Source: Bacteroidia bacterium (GTDB lineage Bacteria; Bacteroidota; Bacteroidia; Bacteroidales; Azobacteroidaceae). Taken from it: a DNA stretch of 6,516 nt. Below the pieces are notes generated by a model. That model did not search any database and was not told the origin of the DNA. It saw only the letters and a program-made list of their open reading frames with translations. Positions 1 to 6,383 of the stretch are shown one piece after another. The stretch spans positions 1 through 6,516 of the forward strand of contig BNWW01000094.1 of the NCBI GenBank assembly GCA_025999115.1, in the 5' to 3' direction. The position numbers were made by a program, and so were the translations under genes. The stretch's first letter is position 1. Every line of letters starts with the position of its first letter.

Positions 1-2
1 TG

Positions 3-56
3 AAAAAAGCAAAGATTGAATACGACCCCAAATATTTGTTTGAATTCTTCGAATAA
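3..56 (+). CDS. C-terminal tail of an unidentified gene (cut by window edge)
   Basis: An open frame enters from the left edge and stops at TAA (54-56). The 17 visible residues end in YDPKYLFEFFE, a charged and aromatic tail. The first two bases (TG) could be the end of an ATG, but a 17-codon gene is less likely than the end of a longer one. I do not recognise the family. GC-rich hairpins begin five bases after the stop and could act on the transcript's 3' end. The reading rests only on an open frame ending just before obviously non-coding DNA, so confidence is modest. Confidence 0.4.
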   Translation, partial: KKAKIEYDPKYLFEFFE

Positions 57-60
57 AAGT

Positions 61-147
61 GGCGCAGCTACGCTGCTATGGGTTTGTGTATGCCCTTATT
101 ACCGTGCGCTTACGCACACGGCTACAAGGATGTTGGCGCTATGCGCC
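61..147. repeat. Cluster of three GC-rich hairpins with 3-4 base loops
   Basis: Three inverted repeats with five-base arms follow one another in an otherwise AT-rich spacer. GCAGC (64-68) pairs with GCTGC (72-76) around TAC. GTGCG (104-108) pairs with CGCAC (113-117) around CTTA, with an alternative pairing of CCGTG (102-106) with CACGG (117-121). GGCGC (135-139) pairs with GCGCC (143-147) around TAT. No T-run follows any of them, so none is a classical terminator. The compact, evenly spaced design resembles repetitive extragenic palindromic elements, which are often spread by REP-associated transposases. Whether this copy is repeated elsewhere cannot be seen here. Base pairing is read directly; the repeat-family interpretation is inferred. 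Confidence 0.6.
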
Positions 148-219
148 TTTCATAAACACATGGTTTTGCTGCTGATCCCTTAAATGTGAAACAACATAAA
201 TTCGTCATTTTTATATTTT

Positions 220-265
220 ATTTTTGGCGGAAAGTGGTGTTTAAAACATAGATTCCGCCAAAAAT
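220..265. repeat. Perfect 13-bp inverted repeat with nested palindrome
   Basis: ATTTTTGGCGGAA (220-232) is exactly the reverse complement of TTCCGCCAAAAAT (253-265). The 20-base interval contains a second inverted repeat, TGTTT (238-242) and AAACA (244-248), centred within one base of the outer repeat. The site lies between the first hairpin cluster and the 3' end of the decayed minus-strand gene. The T-run precedes and the A-run follows the GC stem on either strand, the opposite of an intrinsic terminator. A protein-binding or recombination site, or the end structure of a small mobile element, fits better, but nothing identifies the partner. Confidence 0.75.
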
Positions 266-299
266 AATTGGTAAAATGCAATGTTTATTGGAATACTAT

Positions 300-958
300 T
301 CAATCAGAAATTACCTGAAATTTAACATACATTGTTTTATCCAGAAATGAAGGAATTGTATCAACAAATGCAAATCCTGTATTGGTTTTCAGCACATTCG
401 CTTCATGTAAGTCCTGCAACAGAAGAAATTGATTGTAATATGTTGTATCATCTATTTGTTCGTACCCCAACCGTTCCATATATTGTGGAAAATTATCCTC
501 TTTTCTGTAATTTCTGCCTTGCACAAAAGGCTGTTCCAATATAAACTGCAATCTGTCGCCTTTTTTTGTAAATCCGACAAGTTCGTATTTTGTTTCCGGA
601 AACAGCATATTGTGAATAGAAATGCGATTATCAAGAAATTCAAGTGGGAAATTGGAGTTTCAACACCTTCCCATTTTTTTGCTATTTCTGTTGAGTAATC
701 AACCCAAATATTCTTGTATTTGGCATACTCTTCCAACAGCGTTTCTTGTCGTGTTCTTATCGTATCGACATGAGGCTCTGCTCTATTTGTCGTTTCTGTG
801 CTCGCCATGACAAGGGATGCTTCGATTGCATTTTGACCTCCAAGTATTCTTCCTTTCTCTGCAATTTCAGGAAGTCGCAATATTGTTTTATATCCGTATG
901 CGATTTCCTCTGCTGTTCGTTCAATGCATTCATAATCTATTGAATTTGTTGTTATCAT
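300..958 (-). pseudogene. Broken polyvalent-protein kinase domain gene (mobile-element remnant)
   Basis: Two minus-strand frames carry successive parts of one protein. The upstream part starts at the ATG at 958-956 and reads through GGQNAIEASLVMAS and EEYAKYKNIWVD to WEGVE near 659. The downstream part is in another frame and reads NSNFPLEFLDNRISIHNM from about 658, then LFPETKYELVGF and LLLQDLHEANVL, ending at TGA (302-300). The order and motifs match the kinase-like domain of polyvalent proteins of phages and conjugative elements. In the DLHEAN stretch the Asp and Asn resemble the kinase catalytic loop, and the Asp of FVDT resembles the DFG aspartate. At the junction (about 640-661) the frame changes, and the expected Gly-loop/VY and Val-x-Lys segment, perhaps 15-25 residues, is missing. 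The ATP-anchoring lysine therefore seems lost. A frame-B stop immediately before NSNFP rules out simple read-through. Family assignment is from memory of the motifs; the frame break is seen directly. Confidence 0.72.
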
Positions 959-975
959 TGAATCTCTCTTTGTCG

Positions 976-1007
976 CAAAGATAATACTTTTTTTTTGCAA
1001 TCCCAAA
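976..1007 (-). promoter_or_regulatory. Bacteroidetes-type promoter of the broken kinase gene
   Basis: On the minus strand TTTG (1007-1004) is followed after exactly 20 bases by TATCTTTG (983-976). This matches the Bacteroidetes primary-sigma consensus of a -33 TTTG and a -7 TAnnTTTG. A 9-base A-tract lies in the spacer. Transcription would start near 970, giving a leader of only about a dozen bases before the ATG at 958. This placement also argues against the longer open frame from 1006, whose first codons would overlap the promoter. Confidence 0.7.
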
Positions 1008-1067
1008 AATAATCCCTACCTTTTTTCCTTAATTAAACGACATTAAATAATAATTTAGCGCAATGGG

Positions 1068-1285
1068 AAGACCGGAGGTCTTGAATACGAAACAACGTTC
1101 GGCGGAGCCAATAACCCCCAGTGAAGTGAAGCGACTGGGGGTAAAGAGACAGCTCTCTCACTCGCCCTCAACGCCGATAGGTGTTGAACATGCTCGTTAA
1201 TGAATGAATGAATTCAACCCACTTCGGGGTTGAGGGAGTGTGTGTCCATTACCTCGGGCAAACTTTAAATAGGTTGGTAGCCTAT
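1068..1285. repeat. Second hairpin cluster in a 517-base gene-free stretch
   Basis: This stretch holds at least six inverted repeats. AAGACC (1068-1073) pairs with GGTCTT (1077-1082) around GGA. GGC and GCC (1101-1109) also enclose GGA. ACCCCCAGT (1114-1122) pairs with ACTGGGGGT (1134-1142). TCAACGCC (1168-1175) pairs with GGTGTTGA (1180-1187) around GATA, with one G-T pair. TCAACCC (1214-1220) pairs with GGGTTGA (1227-1233). ATAGGTT (1269-1275) pairs with AGCCTAT (1279-1285), again with one G-T pair. A short AATG tandem run (1199-1213) lies between two of them. I see no supported open frame, no T-run typical of a terminator, and no RNA family I recognise. It shares short stems and tight loops with the cluster at 61-147 but not the sequence. 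It may be a repetitive intergenic element or a structured RNA; the pairing itself is clear. Confidence 0.6.
1159..1240. other. Long-range stem competing with two local hairpins
   Basis: CACTC (1159-1163) pairs with GAGTG (1236-1240), and CCTCAAC (1166-1172) pairs with GTTGAGG (1229-1235). Only a two-base bulge (1164-1165) interrupts this 12-bp stem. It uses the same bases as the left arm of the hairpin at 1168-1187 and the right arm of the hairpin at 1214-1233, so the local and long-range folds exclude each other. The arrangement could be a switch or simply the by-product of related palindromes sharing TCAAC/GTTGA arms. No function can be assigned from the sequence. Confidence 0.5.
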
Positions 1286-1345
1286 GTTATTCGTTTATTC
1301 TATTCTTAAACAGTTTCTAAAGCATTTGTCTTAAAAAATAGTCTC

Positions 1346-1361
1346 AACTATCGAACTATCG
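1346..1361. repeat. 8-bp perfect tandem repeat upstream of the SusC-like gene
   Basis: AACTATCG occurs twice back to back (1346-1353 and 1354-1361), about 165 bases before the transporter start. A 10-bp palindrome CTCAATTGAG follows at 1395-1404. Either could bind a regulator of the operon, but both are short and could occur by chance in AT-rich DNA. The rest of 1286-1524 is AT-rich with no supported gene. Confidence 0.35.
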
Positions 1362-1458
1362 TATCAATTTATTATTTTCTCTCTCAAATTAAGGCTCAAT
1401 TGAGATGTTTTTACGAAATAAAGAGCAAATAATACGACTGTTTCAATTTTAATTATTG

Positions 1459-1466
1459 TTCCTTTG
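1459..1466 (+). promoter_or_regulatory. Weak -7 element candidate for the SusC/SusD operon
   Basis: TTCCTTTG differs from TAnnTTTG by one base and lies 58 bases before the transporter ATG. No convincing TTTG occurs at the expected distance upstream. A second near match, TTATTTTG, is at 1473-1480. The operon promoter may be weak and activator-dependent, or it may lie elsewhere. Confidence 0.28.
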
Positions 1467-1524
1467 CATTACTTATTTTGAAGTAAAAGTTATCTTAAAA
1501 TAATATTTATAAAAACAACTATTT

Positions 1525-4500
1525 ATGAAATTACAATTATCTTTCAAAAGAAAAGAGAAGGGGAAATTTATTTTCACAGTCCTTTTGTTATTTGTAACGT
1601 TGCAATTATTTGCACAAAAGCAACAAATTTCCGGAACGATCGTAGATGAACGGGGAGAATCCATTATCGGAGCTTCCGTTGCGATTAAAAATTCTGCTTA
1701 CGGAACCGTATCGGATATGAATGGCAAATTCTCCTTGGAGTGTAACGCGGATGCCACCTTGGTAATCAGCTATATTGGTTATGCAACCCGGGAGGTTTCT
1801 GCCGGTTTTAATGTAAGTCAACCCTTGGTGTTGAAAGAAGATGCCGCCCTCTTGGACGAAGTAGTAGTAGTGGGTTACGGAACCATCGAAAAACGGAGGG
1901 TAACCAGCGCTATCGCCAGTATTAAACCCGATGACTTTGTCAGCGGATCGGTCAAAAGTGTCGGTCAATTATTGCAGGGAAAAGTGGCCGGTTTGGCTAT
2001 TTCCACCACCAGCGGCGATCCGACAGGAGGAGTAGATATCTTGTTGCGCGGAACCAATACGCTGAATGGAAACAACATCCCCTTGATTTTAATAGATGGG
2101 ATTCCCGGCGATTTGAAAATGCTGGCTCCGGAAGATATTGCTTCGTTGGACATACTCAAAGACGGATCGTCTGCGGCAATCTACGGAACACGCGCTACCA
2201 ACGGCGTTATCCTGATTACAACGAAAAAAGGACAAGCGGATGTAACCGAAGTGGATTATAGCGGATACATTAGCACCGAGTCATTCTTCAATAAACCGGC
2301 GGTTTTATCTGCACAAGAGTGGCGTGAAAATGTGGCGGTGGGTGACCTCGAACATTTGAATTATGGTTCCGATACGGATTGGCTGGATGCTATCCAACGG
2401 GAAAATACACCGGTTACCTATTCCCAGAATGTATCATTCAGAGGCGGAAACAAACAAACGAGCTATTTAGCCGCTCTCAATTATAGAAAAAGCGAAGGAA
2501 TATTCCGCAATTCCGATAGCGAAAATACGACCGCACGCGCCAATATCAATCATAACATGTTTGATAACAAATTGACTTTCAATTTGAATTATTTGGTTAA
2601 TTACTATAATTTTACCACAACAGCCGAAGGAGACAATAGTTTTAATACCGGTGCTTATGAAGGTGCCATCCGTTCAAATCCTACGTTGCCGATTACTGTG
2701 ACCAATCCTTCCACCGGAAAAACGACATGGATGGAACCCTTTCCTGATTTTGGGGCACTTTTAACCGCTGCTAATTCTGTGGCAGCATTAGAAGAAGGTA
2801 TCGGAAAAAACAAGAGCCAAAAGAGCAATATTTATGGCACCATTTCTCTGTTTCCCATCCAGGAATTAAAATTAGAAGCCTTGCTCTCTTATCAACGTTA
2901 CAATATGACGAGGGGATTTGCTACTACTTTTGAACATCCGGACGTAGCAAACAATCCAGCGGGAAAAAAAGGTACTGCTTCTCGAGCATCCACCGAAACG
3001 CAAGAGCGTATGTTGGAACTTACGGCTCAATTTAATAAACTCTTTTTAGAGAAACATTATCTTACCTTATTGGGAGGATACAGTTATACCGACCGTTATT
3101 GGGAACATTTTTGGGTAGCTAATGCTAATTTTCCAACCGATATGTTTACCTATAATAACATAGCATTGGGACGGGATCTGGCCGAAGGAAAATCCGGAAT
3201 GTATAGCGGAAAAAATTCAGGCAACCTGATTGGTTTCTTTGGCCGGTTAAATTATTCCTTTGCCGACAAATACTTGCTTTCAGCATCATTAAGATATGAA
3301 GGAGACTCCAAATTTGTAGGTTCCGGTCAGGAATGGGGCTTATTTCCGGCTGTCAGCGCCGCTTGGCGAATCAACGAAGAGGCATTTTTGAAAGAGGTGG
3401 AATTTGTGAACGACCTCAAATTAAGGGTTGGTTATGGAGTTACCGGTATCGCGCCCAGTCAATATTACCAATCCTATTACCGGCTCGCATATACCGGAAA
3501 TGACCAAAGTTTTTATTATAATGGAGAATGGATTAATATGTTGCAAGCCAGTGGAAATCGGAATCCGGAATTTACATGGGAGAAAAAAGCGGAGTATAAT
3601 ATCGGATTGGATTTCTCTTTCTTCAAAAACCGCTTAAGTGGAAATGTGGATGTTTATGAAAGAAAAACAAAAGATTTGCTCTATAACTACGGTGTTCCTG
3701 TTCCGCCCAATGCCTATTCATCGATGTTGAAAAATGTAGGAACTATTTCCAACAGAGGGATTGAAGCCTTGGTTGCCGTTATTCCTGTCAAAACAAGAGG
3801 TTTCCAATGGCAAACGGCTTTTAGTTTTTCTGCCAATACGAATAAATTGGAAGCATTTGCTACCGATTATACCGAAAGTGTTGATTACATGGATTTCCGG
3901 CCTTTTCCGGGAGAAATTAATCCACAAGTATCTCACCGGATACAAGTGGGAGAACCGATTGGCAGATTCTATACGTTTAAGACCGTAGGAGTAGATAGTG
4001 ACGGGAAATGGATTGTAGAAGTCGCCGGTAAAACATTTAATGCGGATGATCCGGACACGTATGTCATTTATACGGGAGAAGGTTCTGTTTCAGCAGAAAA
4101 CAGACAATATGTCGGGAATGCGCTTCCTAAATTTTATGCCGGTTTCAACAATACGTTCTCTTATAAGCATATTGATTTGGGCATAACCATGCGTGGCGCA
4201 TTTGGACACCAGATTCTGAATTATCAACGCGCTTTGTACGGAATGGTTGACCCGGGTAAAGCCGTTTTTAATGTTTTGGCATCAGCGTATGATAAACAGC
4301 CGGTTAAGTTGGGAGATGGTATAGGCACCTCGGTTGTACCGGTAAACAGCATGACCATGAACTCTTTTTTCGTGGAAGATGCCGACTATTGGAAAATCGA
4401 TAACATCACGCTTGGATATACATTCAATACTACTAAAGTAACTTGGTTGAAGAATGCGCGTATTTATGCCTCCGTATTAAACGCCTTTTGCTTTACCGGC

Positions 4501-4614
4501 TATTCCGGCAACGATCCGGAAGTAGGAACGGGAGGATTAATTCCGGGTATTGATTGGGCAGCCAAGTATCCCACCACCCGGGTTTATACGATGGGATTTA
4601 ATTTGAAATTTTAA
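1525..4614 (+). CDS. SusC/RagA family TonB-dependent outer-membrane transporter
   Basis: This 1029-residue protein should form the outer-membrane barrel of a SusC/SusD importer, moving a surface-captured oligomer into the periplasm with TonB energy. A signal peptide with a basic start (KRKEKGK) and hydrophobic core ends near LFA-Q (30/31). A carboxypeptidase-regulatory-like beta domain covers about 33-105. The TonB-box-like DEVVVVGYGT is at 111-120. The plug (about 120-235) carries the family motifs LLQGKVAGL, LILIDGIPG and ILKDGSSAAIYGTRATNGV. A barrel follows, ending in an aromatic C-terminus (FNLKF), and the length is normal for the family. There is no N-terminal STN signalling domain, so direct signalling to an anti-sigma factor is unlikely. 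The ATG at 1525 is the only start that keeps the whole signal peptide; no strong Shine-Dalgarno precedes it. The SusD partner begins 20 bases downstream. Family is near certain; the substrate is unknown and could be a glycan or, as for RagAB, peptides. Confidence 0.96.
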   Translation: MKLQLSFKRKEKGKFIFTVLLLFVTLQLFAQKQQISGTIVDERGESIIGASVAIKNSAYGTVSDMNGKFSLECNADATLVISYIGYATREVSAGFNVSQPLVLKEDAALLDEVVVVGYGTIEKRRVTSAIASIKPDDFVSGSVKSVGQLLQGKVAGLAISTTSGDPTGGVDILLRGTNTLNGNNIPLILIDGIPGDLKMLAPEDIASLDILKDGSSAAIYGTRATNGVILITTKKGQADVTEVDYSGYISTESFFNKPAVLSAQEWRENVAVGDLEHLNYGSDTDWLDAIQRENTPVTYSQNVSFRGGNKQTSYLAALNYRKSEGIFRNSDSENTTARANINHNMFDNKLTFNLNYLVNYYNFTTTAEGDNSFNTGAYEGAIRSNPTLPITVTNPSTGKTTWMEPFPDFGALLTAANSVAALEEGIGKNKSQKSNIYGTISLFPIQELKLEALLSYQRYNMTRGFATTFEHPDVANNPAGKKGTASRASTETQERMLELTAQFNKLFLEKHYLTLLGGYSYTDRYWEHFWVANANFPTDMFTYNNIALGRDLAEGKSGMYSGKNSGNLIGFFGRLNYSFADKYLLSASLRYEGDSKFVGSGQEWGLFPAVSAAWRINEEAFLKEVEFVNDLKLRVGYGVTGIAPSQYYQSYYRLAYTGNDQSFYYNGEWINMLQASGNRNPEFTWEKKAEYNIGLDFSFFKNRLSGNVDVYERKTKDLLYNYGVPVPPNAYSSMLKNVGTISNRGIEALVAVIPVKTRGFQWQTAFSFSANTNKLEAFATDYTESVDYMDFRPFPGEINPQVSHRIQVGEPIGRFYTFKTVGVDSDGKWIVEVAGKTFNADDPDTYVIYTGEGSVSAENRQYVGNALPKFYAGFNNTFSYKHIDLGITMRGAFGHQILNYQRALYGMVDPGKAVFNVLASAYDKQPVKLGDGIGTSVVPVNSMTMNSFFVEDADYWKIDNITLGYTFNTTKVTWLKNARIYASVLNAFCFTGYSGNDPEVGTGGLIPGIDWAAKYPTTRVYTMGFNLKF

Positions 4615-4634
4615 TGCAAAAAATAGACAAAGTC

Positions 4635-6326
4635 ATGAAAAAACAAAAGAATATCAGAACATATTTCTTGCTGATGGCAGGAATGCTCTTAGGATTTATT
4701 TCCTGTACGGATTTAGACGACAATGTGTATTCGGAAATTGTCGCCGACAAATATGAGTATAAAGAAGGCGATATAGTAGCCATTTTAGGAAAAGCCTATT
4801 TACCTTTTAGAGCTCCTGCCGGTTATAGTCATGAATTAAGCGATTGGTGGACCGACCAAGTTTGCTTGCCTCAAAAATATTGGGGATGGGGAAGTGAGAA
4901 CGATCACAAACACAATTTCAACCCCGAAGGCACCGGATACATGCAACTGTTACCACATTGGAACGGTTATTATAATGGAATCTCTACCTGCAATCAGTTG
5001 TTGGAGCAAATCGAGGACGGCGTTTTTTCGCCTGAAAATAAAGAGGAGATGATTGCAGAAATTCGCGTAATCAGGGCGGCTTATTACTATTTCTTGTGCG
5101 ATCTCTGGGGGAATGTACCTATTGTCTTAAAATTTAATGTAGAAGAGGGATATCTACCGGAGCAATCTACCAGGGAAGAAGTTTTTAACTTTATTATAAA
5201 AGAGGTGACAGAGTCCATCCCCTTGTTGAGTATAGAAGCGAATCAATCCACCTATTGTCGTTTCAATAAATATGCAGCGTATGCCATTTTAGCTAAAATG
5301 TATTTGAATGCAGAGGTCTATGTGGGTACGCCGATGTGGGATAAGTGCATCAGCGCTTGCGATTCAATAATTCTTTCGGGAAAATTTGCATTAACGCCTA
5401 CACAAAAAGCATGTTTTGCACGAAACAATGAAGTAACGGGACTTAGCGAAGCCGTATTTGCCGTAGCATTTGATGGAAAATATTCAAAAAATTTGAGTTT
5501 TGCAAGTTTAAGTCTTAATGGACAACATGGTGATTTACTTTACAATATTACCGGTGGACATTGTAATGGAGGTGCTGTGATGGTACCTCAATTTATCAGC
5601 ACATTCGATGAGGATGATGCCCGATTGAGAAATAACTATGTTTACGGTCTGCAATGGCAGTCAAACGGAGCCCCCCTTTTAGCCGGATTTGGCAGGATAA
5701 ATGGAGAACAAATGAATATTGAAAATTTTGTTGCAAGCATCAAAGGCGATGGTTCTAATTGTGATGAAAATATGGGATATCGTTTGGCAAAATGGGAATA
5801 TTACACCGAAATGGATGTTTATGCCATGGACAATGACGTATTTTTGTTCCGCTATACCGACGTTTTAATGATGAAAGCCGAATGTCTTTTGCGTACAGAA
5901 AAAGAGGATGATGCTGCCGAGATTGTGACTGAAGTTCGCAAACGCGCCTTTCCCTCCACACCAGCTAAAGCCACCGTTACAGGAGCTATACTGAAGCAAG
6001 GAAGTTCCTTTGCTTATGGCAAAAAAGAGTATAAATGGATTGGAAGACAAAAAATATGGGAGGAAGAAGCGGATAATACACACGAAGGAGGCGATGACAT
6101 TGTATTTGGTCGATTCTTCGACGAATTAGGTTGGGAATTTGATCAAGAGGGACATCGCCGTCAGGACATGATACGTTTCAAAACAACTGCCGGAGAATCG
6201 GTTTGGATAGCAAAAGGTTGGTTGTCGCATTTTGCCACACACGACAAGAATAAGGAATTGTATCCCATTCCGGCAACGCAATTAGATAACAATAAAAAAC
6301 TAACGCAAAATCCGGGATATAATTAA
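4635..6326 (+). CDS. SusD/RagB family surface nutrient-binding lipoprotein
   Basis: The 563-residue product should be the outer-membrane lipoprotein lid over the SusC-like barrel that binds ligand at the cell surface. The start MKKQKN at 4635 gives a compact lipoprotein signal with lipobox FISC (lipid Cys24). The acidic TDLDD that follows fits the Bacteroidetes signal for surface export. A start at 4614 overlapping the upstream stop (TAATG) would add seven residues and is less likely. SusD-fold helices show in HWNGYYNGISTCNQLL (108-123), the IRAAYYYFLCDLWGNVP stretch (about 146-162) and RYTDVLMMKAE (406-416). The C-terminus has the typical YPIP and LTQNPGY ending, so the gene is complete. An aromatic segment with Trp71, Trp72, Tyr82, Trp83 and Trp85 is a good candidate for ligand contact (inferred). 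The 20-base spacing after the transporter implies cotranscription. Substrate unknown. Confidence 0.95.
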   Translation: MKKQKNIRTYFLLMAGMLLGFISCTDLDDNVYSEIVADKYEYKEGDIVAILGKAYLPFRAPAGYSHELSDWWTDQVCLPQKYWGWGSENDHKHNFNPEGTGYMQLLPHWNGYYNGISTCNQLLEQIEDGVFSPENKEEMIAEIRVIRAAYYYFLCDLWGNVPIVLKFNVEEGYLPEQSTREEVFNFIIKEVTESIPLLSIEANQSTYCRFNKYAAYAILAKMYLNAEVYVGTPMWDKCISACDSIILSGKFALTPTQKACFARNNEVTGLSEAVFAVAFDGKYSKNLSFASLSLNGQHGDLLYNITGGHCNGGAVMVPQFISTFDEDDARLRNNYVYGLQWQSNGAPLLAGFGRINGEQMNIENFVASIKGDGSNCDENMGYRLAKWEYYTEMDVYAMDNDVFLFRYTDVLMMKAECLLRTEKEDDAAEIVTEVRKRAFPSTPAKATVTGAILKQGSSFAYGKKEYKWIGRQKIWEEEADNTHEGGDDIVFGRFFDELGWEFDQEGHRRQDMIRFKTTAGESVWIAKGWLSHFATHDKNKELYPIPATQLDNNKKLTQNPGYN

Positions 6327-6383
6327 TCATAATTATATAGAGATTTCAGATAAATCAGTATTAAATTTTAAATTTTTATCATC

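Noticed and set aside
60..179. Short open frames through the first hairpin cluster
   Set aside because: Codons are dictated by the palindromes, no start signal is present, and the composition looks non-coding.
220..265. Bidirectional intrinsic terminator
   Set aside because: The T-run lies before and the A-run after the stem on both strands, the reverse of terminator order.
640..680. Programmed frameshifting at the A7 run (674-680) joining the two kinase frames
   Set aside because: Slipping there enters frames that hit TGA before the second part begins, and the conserved segment between the halves is missing, so mutation explains it better.
959..1006. Longer start (MGLQKK) for the broken kinase gene at 1006
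   Set aside because: These codons overlap the promoter match at 976-1007, so they would not be transcribed from it; the ATG at 958 is consistent with the promoter.
1068..1285. CRISPR array
   Set aside because: The hairpins differ in sequence and length, and no constant repeat with unique spacers exists.
1325..1356. TTTG at 1325-1328 with TATCGAAC 20 bases later as an operon promoter
   Set aside because: The spacing is right, but the second half of the -7 box (GAAC) does not match TTTG.
1606..1968. Minus-strand open frame of 120 codons opposite the transporter's N-terminus
   Set aside because: It lies wholly antisense to strongly conserved SusC motifs and shows no recognisable domain or start signal; other frames inside the two large genes are shadows of the same kind.
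4614..4634. SusD-like start at 4614 overlapping the transporter stop (TAATG)
   Set aside because: It adds seven residues before an already complete lipoprotein signal starting MKKQKN; translational coupling is possible but the start at 4635 is more typical.
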